Assembly: GCF_018143015.1 (NCBI RefSeq)
Contig: NC_054751.1
Coordinates: 21,838,425 to 21,902,424 of the forward strand
DNA from: Lytechinus variegatus
Lineage: Eukaryota > Echinodermata > Echinoidea > Temnopleuroida > Toxopneustidae
Direction of reading: 5' to 3'
Length of the DNA stretch: 64,000 nucleotides
In this document: in pieces, positions 43,069 through 54,959 of the stretch
Position numbering within the stretch: the stretch's first letter is position 1
How the letters are laid out: each line of letters starts with the position of its first letter
The notes under the pieces: generated by a model
What the model was told of the DNA's origin: nothing
Seen by the model: only the letters and a program-made list of their open reading frames with translations
Databases searched by the model: none
Program-made: the position numbers and the translations under genes

Positions 43069-43881
43069 GTAAGTACCGTACGGTGCGGTACGGCATGTAG
43101 GATGACGAGCTCTGGTTTCGGGTGTGACTGAGCTGCGGCGGGTGAGGTAACGAAATTCAGCTCAGCTCAGGAGACTGGCCTCTCCGCGGCGGCGCTGAGC
43201 TGAGCAGAGTCTTCTTCTTCTTAAATACTAGGCCTAAAGCCTATCTAGTGTAGTATATGATATGAGTCTACGCCAGTTCAAGATTGTGAACCCCCGGGGG
43301 GGGGGGGGGCACTCGACCAAAAAAGTGTTAGGCCTGGCTTAGCCTTAGCTTAGGCATGTTAGGTGCCACTCACACAACAATTGAACATGCGAGGTTAGTA
43401 ATACTAACCTCGCACAACGCATGTGGTTTCATAGTGGACTTTGACGTTTTCATTCATCACACGAATGTGAGGGAATAAAAACGTCAAACGTTTCAGTATT
43501 TCTCCACTAATGATTTCTTTGTAATAGTTTTAGTTTTAAAAAAAAAAATGAATTGGAAATTATTTATAAAACTGTTTTTATCGCTTACCTCCAAGTCTCA
43601 ACCAGGATACTCCGTTCGATCCGTCCTTAATACTGTGGTGGAAAGTACGCAAACAACAATCGAAAAGCAATTTTTCGTATCGAACATTCTCAATTCAAGT
43701 CGTCAGCGCGTAATAGGAAATTGTACCAAAAATCAACAGGTTGCATCTCATGTAGGATATATACTTATTGGTAAAGTACGCCATCTTTTGACAAGATGAT
43801 GATGAAAGTGGATTGAACGAGCAAGAAAATAATGCTGATCGCCTAGAATGCAGCTAGCTTGCAACACCGTAAACAAAGGTA

Positions 43882-44106
43882 CGGTAGGCACTTAAGAACC
43901 AAGTTTGAAAGGACACTCGTAAAATTATGTCACTCTCGCGATGAATATTCATTAGATCCTGGTCGTGCGTGTTCAATACAAACTCTCTGCATGCATGCAC
44001 TCGGTGTGTATTGAACACGCACGACCACGATCTAATGAATATTCATCGGCGAGAGTGACATAATTTTACGAGTATCCTTTCAAACTTGGTTCTTAAGTGC
44101 CTACCG
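43882..44106. mobile_element. 225-bp near-perfect palindrome
   Basis: CGGTAGGCACTTAAGAACC at the left matches GGTTCTTAAGTGCCTACCG at the right. Arms of about 100 bp pair with few mismatches around a loop with TGCATGCATGCA. Each arm includes ATGAATATTCAT and a CACGCACGAC motif. It looks like a fold-back MITE, but no target duplication was found. Confidence 0.7.
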
Positions 44107-44792
44107 GCTTGGTGAATAATATCGCGCGCCCTCTTTAGGCAAAAGTTGATATCAACGCTGATCAAGAGGCATCTACGTGAAGATCACGAAAAATGCTCTT
44201 ATTTTATTAAAACAAACAACAAAGAGAATTCAACAAACGATCCATATGGTTTGGTAAGTGTTATAGAAAAATTATAATTCATAGCTATGATGTAAAGTCA
44301 TAGTTATTTTAGTAAAAATGGTGTGAAAGATTCGCGTGCACCAGGTGCATATGAATCCTTCACACACGAGACGATTTGAAACCATGAGTGGTTAGGAGTG
44401 TGACGCGGGCAAGACAAAAAACGGGGGCCTTGGAGCGGGCTTATAAAAATGAAGGGTCCTCGGAACGGGCTTCTGAACTGCAATTTTGTGAAAACGGGGG
44501 TCCTTGGAACGGATCGCCAGCGTGTGAGTACGTGTGTATGCATGCACCCTATGGAACGGGCATGCGTGCATGTAACCCAGCCCCAGGGAACTCCTGCCCG
44601 CTACGCTTACGCGGGCAGGAGCCAAGGATCGTACGTGCAATTTGGCATACTCACCTGACAAGCGTGAAGTATGGTCAAAATAATTCTTCGAATAAAAAGT
44701 TAAAACAGAAATCAATCACCACGATTATATGGATGATGGTCTAACGAGTGGCAGTTTTTCTGACATCTGGGCACAGACTGGAACCTCAAAAA

Positions 44793-44880
44793 ACGAAGTT
44801 CTCTCCTACCCCCGTCTCGATCGGCCATTTTTGTTATGAATTGTAACAAAATGGCCGATCGAGACGGGGGTAGAAGGAGA
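44793..44880. repeat. Short inverted repeat, about 37-bp arms
   Basis: GTTCTCTCCTACCCCCGTCT with CGATCGGCCATTTT pairs with its complement ending at 44880, loop 'tgttatgaattg'. An isolated hairpin directly before the 44890 element. Confidence 0.65.
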
Positions 44881-44889
44881 GAACTCTTG

Positions 44890-45258
44890 GCAAATATTCC
44901 CCAAAATGAACCCCTAAACAAGTACAGGAATGTTTTATTGTTACGGGTCCTTCGGTCGTCGGCTTTACCTTATTTGGTTTAGTACGATCCTACCTTCTAC
45001 ACCTCGCGCAAAACGGACTCTAAACATGAAGTGTTGGGGCAAAAAGGACATCCTTTATAAAACATTTTAATTTTGTTTTATCATCCCCGCAAAATCGACC
45101 CTTAACACGTAATTTTCCTAGCGAAATAGATACCCTTTTTTTCATTATTTTTGTGTTTTTGACACCCTTATCACGTTACGTGCCCTATCGTGAAAAGGAC
45201 ATCCTTTTTACGTGTTTTTTGGTCGCGCATGGTATGCACTCGTCAATGTAAGTGGCCC
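44890..45258 (-). mobile_element. Second, partial copy of the 7447-8005 element
   Basis: It matches 7450-7830 in reverse: 'ggtcgcgcatggtatgcact', 'acgtgttttttggtcg', 'ccttcggtcgtcggcttt' and 'tctacacctcgcgca'. One end only is present. Confidence 0.65.
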
Positions 45259-45274
45259 CCCCAGGTAAGAGACA

Positions 45275-45650
45275 CATGTAAACAGATGGATTTCCCTAGG
45301 AGATCCATCTTTTAATATAGAAATCACGTAAACTGTTGTGATTTTATTAATCTCTACACCTTGGTATGCCTGATGTGTAGGAAGGTTTAAAAAATGGTCA
45401 ATTAATATGTTAATAAATGAAGGTTTCTTACCAGACTATTGTCATGGAGATCCCTCGATCCAAATGTACACAACGCAAAAACAATAGGGTCGACCCTTGA
45501 ACCGCTTATGTTTGACGTACATCCGGTTAGCGATGCCGTTTTGAAGAACAATTTATAAATAAAAATTATTTCACAAATACTAAAATTTATTACATGATTA
45601 TAAATAATTAGCAGTATTATACTAATTATTTATAATCACGTGTTAGATTT
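45275..45650. mobile_element. Diverged half copy of the 20651 fold-back family
   Basis: Shared in order with the arm at 20651: 'gatggatttccc', the CACCTT..GTAGGAAGGT hairpin, 'ggtcgacccttgaaccgctt', 'atgtttgacgtac', 'gatgccgtttt' and 'tgattataaataatta'. It is reduced and more diverged, with only the turn preserved on the far side. Confidence 0.75.
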
Positions 45651-46147
45651 TAGGTAAAATGTTGCAAATATTTTAAAGAAAAACAACCCCCCAAAATGAA
45701 AGTTTCTACTTAAATTGATTATTTACTCTATGTTCGTACCCACAATCACTCAGTGATTCCTAGTTCTTTTCTGTGAAAAAAAGGAAAATTTTCATCCAGA
45801 TATTCTAATGCAAAAAGCAGATTTAAAGTGGCATAGACGTTTGATGTGTAGAGAGCGTGCATGCATCTTTTTTTTCTTTTAGTCTATATGATTATTACTT
45901 TTTCATGCATACCTAAGAAAAAACAGAAAACTATTTACATTGGCTTTATTATGTTTTTGAGCTGCTGTCAGTACAGGTCATGCGGCGTCATAAAAGTATG
46001 CCTGATTTTCGTGAAAATGGTTTCAAAAGATGTGATTGCTCATTTTTATTCTTCCATAACCATTCATGGCAATCAACACCAATACCCTCTTAAAAAATGT
46101 CCTTGTTCCTCTTCCATATCTGAAATTTCAGCTCAGTTTTGAGGACG

Positions 46148-46244
46148 ATGGCAACTTCTATTCAGCATAATGTAGACACTGAGAACCCAGGAGGAGTGAT
46201 GGCTGGTAAACGAGGACAGATGCTATCTGCAGGACCAAGGAGAG
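46148..46244 (+). CDS. PTTG1: Securin coding exon 1
   Basis: The ATG at 46148 follows the acceptor AAATTTCAG and a short untranslated leader. The exon encodes 32 residues plus one base of G33, then donor GTAAGT. The start is fixed by the match to the human N-terminus (MAT..V-D-x-E-N). Confidence 0.88.
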
Positions 46245-49200
46245 GTAAGTCTAGCCTAGTAAGTCTTGCCAAAATGTCGTATGACCTTCTACCAAAAATC
46301 TTTCCTATTTTCAGGCTCTCTCACTTGGAACAAACTGCCTGAATATATAAGATTTTCAAGATCTGTTCATTCCTTTAAATTCCAACTTAAACACATATAG
46401 ACAAATCATATCGTTCATTTTAATCATTATACAATACACTTATCATACACTATTCTATTGTCCGTGCCGTTCCTATAGTACATTTGGTATCGATTGCTGC
46501 TCATTTGTTGTCTTTCTGTTATTACCACTTATTATCTAGACATTAAAACGTGTTGTGTTTTATCTGTTTTGTTTTTATCTTTTTTATCTTGATGTATATA
46601 AGTGATAAAATTATCAATGATGCAAGATGTCTTCTGCTTGTTTTTTTTTTTTTTTTTTTTTATTCCAAAATTAAATTTATTAGTACTGTGTAATACATTG
46701 CCTTGTGTCTTAACGATCTTTCATGTTTTTAAATGCTTATATATAATCACAGAGCCCTGGGGTAGACCAGCTTTTAATGTTAATATTTTGCATGTTTTCA
46801 TCATGTATCTTGCCATCTGTAACTCGTAACACATTTTCGTATTTTACCTTGTATTTATTCCCTTTTTCTATATCTCATAATGTCCTGTAACTATGTTTTT
46901 CGTGCATTGTATGTATTTTTATGCTGATCAGGCCACTCTGTATAAATATTCGAGAATAAATAAAAAAATAAATAAATAAAGCCTGTAAATTGCCACTTGG
47001 TCTACTTTCTATTTGGTCTCATCCCACACGGTCTAATCCTAGTTCTCCTACCAGTGTTTCATTTGCTAACCATTTGGTCTAATTGTCACTTAGCCCACTT
47101 ACCACTTTGTCTAACTTCCAGTTTGCTATATTTTCATTTGATATCCACTCAGTATTTAAGTCTCGGTATATATGTGGGAAAAGGTAGTATATGACATGGA
47201 AATTGGACCTTATGCCATGGGCATAATACTTTATTGGACAAAATGAAAATTAGACTGACTTGATGGTAGACCAAGTTGGTTTAGCCATGGTGATAGATGT
47301 TAGAAAATTAGACCATCTGCTATACACCAACTTTACCAAGTGATTATGAACCATTTATCTTTCCATCATCATTGGTTTCATAGCTTTCTTATTTTACATC
47401 TGATTTTAATGAAACTTTCAGTGTTATGCTTCTTTGATTTCTTTTTTTTTTTTTTTTTTCAAATCAAATGTTTGTTGGGGTGGAGCCAGACTTCCCCTTA
47501 AAAAAAAATTACATGCTCATTTTTTCCCAATCGCCTGATTTGCTCGTTGAACTGCTTCTTTTGAATTGCACACATTACATGAAACATTTACACTCTCCTT
47601 AAAGGTAAAAGAAAGTGGTTGCAGCAAACAATTATTTCACGAGAAAGTCTTTAAAATCAAGGTTAATTGTCACCATATTGTTATAGATCTAGTTCTACAT
47701 TGAAATAAACCTATCTTTGTGAAATCATGAAATCTTAGCTGAAAACTGATAATTCTGATGATCACTAACACAAAAAGGCATATATATGGGGGGATAGTGT
47801 GTTAATATTGCTTTGAGAAATGCACAATATTTTATGGAATCCTGTGCGTATGTTGCTTATTTCTCAGCAATTACAGTTTTCTCCAGAGCCATTTGGCACA
47901 TATGTGTTATTCATACATGCAAACACTTGGGTGGTCATTTTATTGGATTCTGTTCAAATTCATTTTGAGATCCACTACTGGCATTTATCTTTAAAGGTCA
48001 AGTACACCCCAGAATAATGTTGATTTGAATCAATCGAGAAACATCAATCTAGCATAATACTGAAAATTTCATCAAAATCGGATGTGAAATGAGAAAGTTA
48101 TGGCATTTTTAATTTTCGCTTATTTTTCACAAAAACAGTGATATGCACAACTCAAGTGACATACACATTAGTCGATGATGTCCATCACTCACATTTTTTT
48201 TTATTGTTTGAATTATACAATATGTTTTTACATATTTGACAATTAAGGACCAGCTTGACTGAACCATATAGTATTAAACAATGCTCATTTCACATTTTCA
48301 AGGAGGAATTAACTTGACAACGAGAAGAAAATTAGAATATTTCATATGATAAAATACAAAAGAAATAGTGAGTGGATGACATCGTCATTCTCCTCATTTG
48401 CATACTGACCAGGATGTACATATAACTGTTTTGTGAAATTAAGCGAAGCTTTGAAATGTCACAACTTTACATCCGATTTTGATGAAATATTCAGTGTTAT
48501 TCTTGTTGGATTTTTTTCTTTTTATTCAAGTCAACTTTTTGTTGGGTTGGACTTGTCCTTTAAAGAATCAAGCATTAGTGCTTTTTTTTTCATTGTATAT
48601 TGCCAGGTCTGGGCAAGGTCTTTTCATCCAACGAGAACTCTCTAGTGACTCCCCACCGGAAGGCTCTGGGTGACCTGAGTAACAACAAGGCCAGTCGTCA
48701 ACCTTTAGGGAGTCTAAGTAACACCATTCACAAGACTAACCAGGGTAGTGGACTCATCAAGAAACCTCTTGGAAGTCAGCTCAAGACGCCAGGGCCTGGC
48801 ATCAAGGTGTTCGGAGAAGGACCAGCTCTAAAGGTATTGATTTTTTGATCCAAAACAAATTAATAGTACAGTTGATGTTACATATATATTAACCTTCCAT
48901 AAGCATAATGAAATATATTTTTGTGGACCCAGATTCTAATGTAAATAAGTTGGAATTTTAAGAGTGATGTATATGAATTCATGGATTTCACAAGTCTTGA
49001 GTATTGTATGATTAATAGATTACTTATTAAAGACCACAATTGTCTGCATGTAGATGCCCATCCCTATACACAGCCACTTATCCCCTGTAAAACTCATTAT
49101 GAATGTGCTGAATATTAAATTATTCAATGATAGAGTAATATATGTTGGATGAAGCTAGTTTCTCTTGCTTATTTCAGACCTGCCAACCAGTACGTTTTGG

Positions 49201-52200
49201 CCGTAATGAGTACGTTTTTGCAACCAAAATACGGCAGTATGTTTTTTCTTTAAAAAATATGTTAAACTTTTTTTTTTTTTACAAAATCGTAATTTATTGA
49301 GAAAAATCGTATCTCTATTTCATAAAACTTACACCAATATGGTTATTAAATCAGTGTAATTTCAGGTAACTTTTTTTTTCAATCATTTTGTTAAAACCAG
49401 GGTGAGATATTCACATGTTTCAACGTTTTTTTTTTTGTCTGGAAGAGCAGTGAGCATTTTAGCTTGAACGCCGCGATGAGCGAGTGTGCACGGCATTTTA
49501 TTATGAGATACAGTTTTTTTTGGGAAAAGTACAGTTTTTTATCATAGGATACATTTTTCATTCCCAGAGGTTGGCAGGTTCTTTTTTTTTCTATACCGGT
49601 AGGTGGACCAAAAGTTATCAGGAATTATTTTAAACATGAACAGAATTTTAGGAAAATGTTAGTGCTCAGACATTATGTTCTATTACCAACATATGTAAAT
49701 TGTCAATTCTTCCCCATGTCTGAAAAATAAATCATTCCCTTTTGTTTTCCCTTTTCAATATTTTTTGTTGTAAAGATGTCTTTTAAAATCTATAAAGTTA
49801 ACAGCATGGATTCCTGTGCATGTAGCAATATTTGCTTAGGTACCGATATATTTCTCATTGTATTATATTATTTTAGGGCATAGAGAGCAAGAAGAGAGCC
49901 CCCAAGGTCAAACCAGAGATCAAGAAATCCTTAGCAAGTAATCCCAAACCAACCTTCACGTTCCCTGATGTAGAAAACATGAAGATCTTTAAAGATGATG
50001 GTAAGTTGATTTCTCAATGTTTTCAAAATTCTGGTGATATGAACAGGAGTGTATTCTATTTCTTCTGTATGGAGTAATATAGACCTTAAGCATGTGATTG
50101 ATATCATAATCTCATATTGCCCTCCCTCAGAGGATATAGGAATATGTGTTTAACAGAGTTGTCGGGAATGCGCCAGCTGCATATCACTATTACATGCAAG
50201 GCAATGGCACTGACCTCCAAGAAGCTGGTGCAATAATATCAAAGCATACGGTCTATTGTGATTTGTGAATTTAACTTCATTGGAGTTGACAACGGCTCAC
50301 ATCTTTTTTCAATAAAAATATAGGAAATTGGTTTAAAAATTCAGTGTCAGTTCTTTCTTAGATTCAAAGGTAAAAAAAAAACAATCACCACCATACGCTA
50401 TGTCTTCATTGCATATTGTCTTACTAGATATTTGATTTCTAGGAATACTGACCCCGTGAAAACATCACACATTATTATGATGATAATTATGATAATGATA
50501 CTTTACTTGACCATTATAGTACTGTCTCTGTCTTTCCTAGACCGGACCTTCAACCGGCTTCCTGCCGAGGATTGCTTGTCTTCACACCTAGATCGTCTTG
50601 GTACCATGAAGACCACTCTATTTAGATACCCTGTCAGAGATGTTGATGATATCAATCCAGACTTCTCACATCTCTCATTGGATAAGATCATCAGACCCAG
50701 CCAATCAGGTGATATATTACCTCCACTGGTAATCATGATTACAATGTCATATTCTACCCAGGGTAGCCACTTCAGTTACGAAAACTATCCTCCCAGTGGG
50801 CATAACATGATTGTGTTGTTATTACCCCGGCTTTAGCATGGCTACCTTAATCGGGCACTCGAGCATTCAAGGAATTTCTTCCTAACGGGTACTTACTGAC
50901 TTCACCTGGGTTTAGTGCAGCACAGTGTCAAAAATTTTGCTGAAGGAAAGCACACAATGACTGGGAATCAAACCTACCAAAAAGGGGTTTGGGTAGATCT
51001 TCAATTTGTTAGATTATTAGATGGCTCAATATGGGATACCGGACGTTCCATCGCTATTTCTCTTGTGACAAGTTGTCAGATCTGATAAATTTTCTTTTGA
51101 CTGTTGGATAAAACATACTCTTTGCATAAAACTTTACACAGATTTTTTTCATGAAATTCTCCCCAGAAGTATTCCACGAGTTAGAGAATATTGCATGAAT
51201 TGTATACGAGTGCAACAGTGGCTCTATTGAGTTGAATTTTTCTGGCCTCATGTAGATAATATATATTATCTTTATTATATATGTAGATAATATATTTTAC
51301 ATGTATTAATATCATTTATTCTTACTTTGGGGCCTATTATATGTAAGCAGTTGTGCTTTCTTTGACCCCTCCATGTGTAATATATCTCTTAATATCAATG
51401 ATTTGTATGTATGTATATTTTACTTGAGGAAATAAATTTGAATAAGCCAGTTGGTAGTTCCTTTCTGTACATGATCAAAAGATTCTGCGCATGATCAGAG
51501 GAAGGTCATTTGTACTAAAGTGACAAAGTGGTTTAAAATCTAATGAGATAAGCACCAACTTTGATGCCTTGATTATGCATATATTCTTTTGAATTGTGTT
51601 TTTTCATGTACATCCACAAAAAACAACTACCTATGCGTCCACGAACGACTGGTATTTCACAGTTTTCCAAGTACATTTTGCAACATGCTATGATATGCAT
51701 TAAAAATAGGAATGCAACAAATACCTTCATATAGTGTTCATTGGTGTGCTATTCTAGTCACTTGGTCCATTCAATTTCTTCATGTTGCTATGTAAGGCAT
51801 GCTTACGTAATATCTTGCTTTCAAATCTGCCTATCATAATGAAAGAAATGAAAGGTCATTTTACCAAAATTGTCCCTGAAGTAAAACGATCTGGTCTATT
51901 GAATTGAATATAGCAGGTACAAGGTTTTGGTGTTGAGAGAGAAAAAAATCTGGATTTCTGTACAGGAAACATCTTTCCTCTCTCTTATTATTCTATTTAT
52001 GGAAGCTATTTAGACATATATAAATAAGTTTTTGGTTTTTCAGGTTTGTGTAGTCATAGACGAAATACAAATGACACCTCAAAGAATCATGCCTTGATTT
52101 GGTATTGATTTTTTTTATTGCCTCCTTTACGTTAGATTTTCACCCAAATTGCATACTTTGTGAGATTATTGAATGGTGATTAGTTGTGTAGATGCAATTT

Positions 52201-52340
52201 AATTGTCCATCCTTCTCTTATCATGTGTTACAGATGATGATCTGCTGATTCCACCTTCATCAACTCCAATGGAGTGCTTAGATCTTCCACCTGTAGAATC
52301 CATCGACTTCCTGGATATCAATAATCTTATCTTTGATTAA
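46148..52340 (+). CDS. PTTG1: Securin (PTTG1-like), five coding exons
   Basis: Exons 46148-46244, 48607-48833, 49877-50000, 50541-50708 and 52234-52340 join in frame to 240 residues (human securin has 202). All introns are GT-AG. Securin inhibits and chaperones separase until APC/C destroys it at anaphase onset. The N-terminus MATSIQHNVDTENPGG aligns with human MATLIYVDKENGEPG. Residues 50-58 (RKALGDLSN) and 63-71 (RQPLGSLSN) are exact RxxLxxLxN destruction boxes. A basic linker (K113-K125) follows. PDVENMKIF (138-146) corresponds to the separase pseudosubstrate region (PEIEKFF in human). The acidic C-terminus, with LDLPPVESIDFLDI, matches human LDVELPPVCCDIDI. The KEN lysine is T11. Overall order and ends fit securin well although identity is low, as usual for this protein. 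Confidence 0.9.
46310..46978 (+). mobile_element. 5'-truncated LINE (3' end of reverse transcriptase ORF plus tail)
   Basis: From 46315 the frame GSLTWNKLPEYIRFSRSVHS followed by FKFQLKHI and a stop (TAG at 46397-46399) is the usual C-terminus of CR1/Jockey/I-type LINE polymerases (W-N-x-L-P, then F-K). An untranslated region of about 580 bp follows, with an AATAAATAAATAAA tail to 46978. Only the last ~28 codons remain, so family assignment is open. It lies in securin intron 1. Confidence 0.7.
46980..47350. repeat. Inverted block of TTGGTCTAATTGCCA-type repeats
   Basis: The left half has 'ccacttggtcta', 'atttggtct' and 'ccatttggtctaattgt'. The right half has 'aaattagaccatctg' and 'tagaccaagttgg'. 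It is the same family as 4985-5300, and follows directly after the LINE tail. Confidence 0.55.
47360..47495. mobile_element. TTAAAGG-family MITE fragment
   Basis: Only the right-hand phrases are present: 'tttcttattttacatctg', 'gaaactttcagtgttatgc' and 'ttgttggggtgga'. Confidence 0.6.
47991..48563. mobile_element. TTAAAGG-family MITE, complete copy next to securin exon 2
   Basis: The ends TTAAAGGTCAAGTACACCCC and GGTTGGACTTGTCCTTTAA are inverted. The interior arms pair along most of their length ('aaaatttcatcaaaatcgga' with its complement). TTAA at both ends may be the target. It ends 43 bp before the first base of securin exon 2. Confidence 0.8.
48607..48833 (+). CDS. PTTG1: Securin coding exon 2 (tandem destruction boxes)
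   Basis: Acceptor TTGCCAG, then residues 33-108, then donor GTATTG. GLGKVFSS corresponds to the human RFGKTFDA stretch. It carries the two RxxLxxLxN boxes and a third, related KKPLGSQLK. Confidence 0.88.
48834..49876 (+). other. Securin intron 2, no gene inside
   Basis: 49190-49580 has 'cctgccaaccagtacgttttgg' at the left and 'gaggttggcaggtt' at the right, an inverted pair that marks a small element. The rest is AT-rich. Confidence 0.5.
49877..50000 (+). CDS. PTTG1: Securin coding exon 3 (basic linker, pseudosubstrate region)
   Basis: Acceptor TTTTAG, then GIESKKRAPKVKPEIKKSL through PDVENMKIFKDD, then donor GTAAGT after one base of D150. Confidence 0.88.
50541..50708 (+). CDS. PTTG1: Securin coding exon 4
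   Basis: Acceptor TTTCCTAG; encodes DRTFNRLPAEDCLSSHLDRL to IIRPSQS, donor GTGATA. The F-x-x-LP-x-E-D segment parallels human FESFDLPEEH. Confidence 0.85.
50752..51040 (-). mobile_element. tRNA-type SINE, minus strand
   Basis: On the - strand GGTTTGATTCCC (50974-50963) is a good B box, in a tRNA-like context. The body includes GCTAAAGCCGGGGTAATAA (also near 1830) and ends near 50752. The A box is degenerate. It lies about 45 bp after securin exon 4, in intron 4. Confidence 0.55.
52234..52340 (+). CDS. PTTG1: Securin coding exon 5 (acidic C-terminus)
   Basis: Acceptor GTTACAG; encodes DDLLIPPSSTPMECLDLPPV, ESIDFLDINNLIFD and TAA at 52338-52340. The motif LDLPPV is the best-preserved C-terminal securin feature. 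Confidence 0.88.
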
Positions 52341-52550
52341 ACACTTCTCCAGTGGACAGGGAGCGGACATCATCCAGGAACTTCTGTCCTCTGAAAGCAC
52401 TCCTGAAACAGATATTGACTGTTGTTGTAAAAGTAAAGTAATCTATCCAACCTTGTTGTTGTGTGTAAATGCTGTCCCATTGCTGCGTTATGTCAAGCCA
52501 AAACCTGGAGCTGTGATGCCAGTAGAGAATTTGTCATACAGGTATTGAAA

Positions 52551-52556
52551 AATAAA
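52551..52556 (+). terminator. Candidate polyadenylation signal of securin
   Basis: AATAAA 210 bp after the securin stop, followed by a GT-rich stretch. A second hexamer near 53067 would extend the 3' UTR. Confidence 0.5.
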
Positions 52557-52569
52557 CTGGACTATTTGT

Positions 52570-54350
52570 GATTTTGATACCTGTCTGGCAGGGATTGTTT
52601 GAATCAATGAAAGATGTTCATATGGATATCTTCAGTGTGCTGCAGGATCTATGGAAGACACTTTTAAGATCATTCCTCGAGATGATGACCTTGACAGCAT
52701 CATTGGCCGTGCCAACAACATCATCAGGTGATTCTACAATGTTTGCTCCCGTGACAGCTGCCCCATGGGAAACCTACATATCAAATTCAACCTCAAACCT
52801 AACAACAACCTTAATTCCTTATGTTATTTTGACCCCAAACCCTATTGAAACCCTAATCCAATGGCCTATTCTAAAGTCCAATTTAAGTTGAACCATGAAC
52901 AAACTATGTGCTTAAATTATGGAAAACTCAAATTGCCAAAGCCTTATTTACGTTACTGGTTTCTCATATTCAATTTGTTCTCCATGTTTTAATGATGACA
53001 AAACAATTCAGATAAGTAAATCATTCCCAGACAGTTATGAATTACTGGGGTACCAAAAGTACTGAAAAATAAAATGAACATCTCGTGGCTATCAATAACT
53101 TTAAACCAGAGTTTGAATCCAACAAGATTTCAGATTACATCCCGTGGACTTGAAGAAATTGTCATAGGAGAAAATGTCCGCTAACATTACCAGGTAGCCC
53201 TGTCATGTGGAGCTTTTCATATCAAGAACAGGTGACAAATCTAGTGAGTGCCATCATACCATTACATCTCTTTAACACCATACTGTCTGACTTCATTTAT
53301 CATGAAGCAATGTACTTGTTAATGCCACTTAGTTATATCAATGTACTGAAATATGAGTCGATGATACCCAAGGTGATAACCACAGCAGAGAAGGGCTGCA
53401 TTCATGGTTTCTAAAGCCAAAAAGGAACATAAACTCTTTAAAGTTAATTAATAACTGTAATACTGTATATATCATAATCATGTACATGTATTTACTATCA
53501 AGATGTCTTTTTTAAAATGTCTTTTAAGATGATAGCAAAAAAAAAGATCATACTAGTCCCTGGAACACAAATATGAGGGAACAATTCTGAATGGTCAATA
53601 TTCAGTCTGTTTAGCTAACAGTGCATGCAACAATGATCTTAATTAGCCATTACCACTCAGTGAGCAATTGACAAAATTCTGTGTCACATAAATGATGTCA
53701 AAGATCCAGGTTTTCCAGCTTCTTCATTTCAATTTGAACACATGTAAAGTGCTGCTTTTTTTAATCAGAAATTTTAGAATTTTCAAGCATTCATCCATTT
53801 TTTTTTTTAGGAATCACCCATAGTTGATCATTTTTCTGGTGTAGGTGATGTGACTATCCTTTGTAATTTTTTGTCCAAAAATTTGTTAAAAATTGAAGAA
53901 TTTCCATCTCACAACTTGATAAACTTCAGTAAGCCATCGCAAATAAAAGCAGAAAAAAAAAACCATTTATGGTATTCCTCTCATACAGGTTAATTAAACA
54001 AAAAAGATTTTGGGGGGGGTCTAATAAGTGACTAAATCTGTTCTCAATGCATTAACTTTCATTGCACTGCTAAAGCACATTTGAAAAGGTTCAATATTGC
54101 ATCATGTCTGATAAATTGGGTAATATTCCAGGACTGCTGTCAAAAAACAGAACAGGATATGATAACTGTTCTTTGATTTTTTTTTATTGGTGATGTAGAG
54201 ATAGATAATGGATCTTTTGGACAGAACATTGCATCTGCAAGCAGGGCAAGTCAGTTCAGTTTGAAAAGTTTGCCCACTCCAAGATTGAAAACGATCATGA
54301 TGCCATGTGCAAAGTTATCAAACTCAAGTCTCCCTCAACCATAAGTTGTT
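52570..54350. other. No recognisable gene
   Basis: It may include alternative 3' UTR of securin up to about 53070. Beyond that no family, RNA gene or inverted element was recognised. Confidence 0.4.
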
Positions 54351-54354
54351 TTGA

Positions 54355-54935
54355 ATGAATAAAGAAAACTAAAAAAAAGTATCAATCTCAATCTGGATGT
54401 AAAATTGTGAAATAAGAGAGTTATGTGATTTCAAAGTCTTGCTTCATTTTACAACACATTTTAATGCACAGCACAACACATATGATATCCAAATGAAAGA
54501 GCCGATGATGTTGCATGCACAAACACTAATTCTGAGAGTCAAATCAATTTTCTTCTTTTTGCAAATTTGAGAGTAAGTTGGTTTTTGTGGGGGTTGAATC
54601 ATGGAATATATATTGATGGTGATCCCATATATTCCATTGCAGCAAAACTTTGTTTTGAATTACAAGAGGGAAAAATGTAAATATTTAATTATTGTAATAA
54701 AACCCACGATAGTGAGTGTGTGATGCCAATAGTTGCCTCATTTGCATAGTGCCCCATGTTGTTCATTAACTTGTGAATTCTTTGCAAAAATAAAAGAATA
54801 TGCCATAAACTTTCATATTTTTCCTCCAATTTTGATGAAATTATCAGTGCTTTGCTTGTTTGACATTTTCCATTTAATACAACTTGATGTTGAGTCGGAT
54901 TTGACGTTTCACAATCGTTAAGCTTGATATGGAAG
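54355..54935. mobile_element. Diverged TTAAAGG-family MITE copy
   Basis: 'atctggatgtaaaattgtga', 'aagagagttatg' and 'gccgatgatgttgcatgc' at the left, 'ccaattttgatgaaattatc' and 'gagtcggatttgacg' at the right. Old copy with lost ends. Confidence 0.5.
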
Positions 54936-54959
54936 CAGTAGTTGGTGTTGATTGTCCTC

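Noticed and set aside
52333-52548. 71-codon frame after securin
   Set aside because: Overlaps the securin stop in another frame and lies in the inferred 3' UTR.
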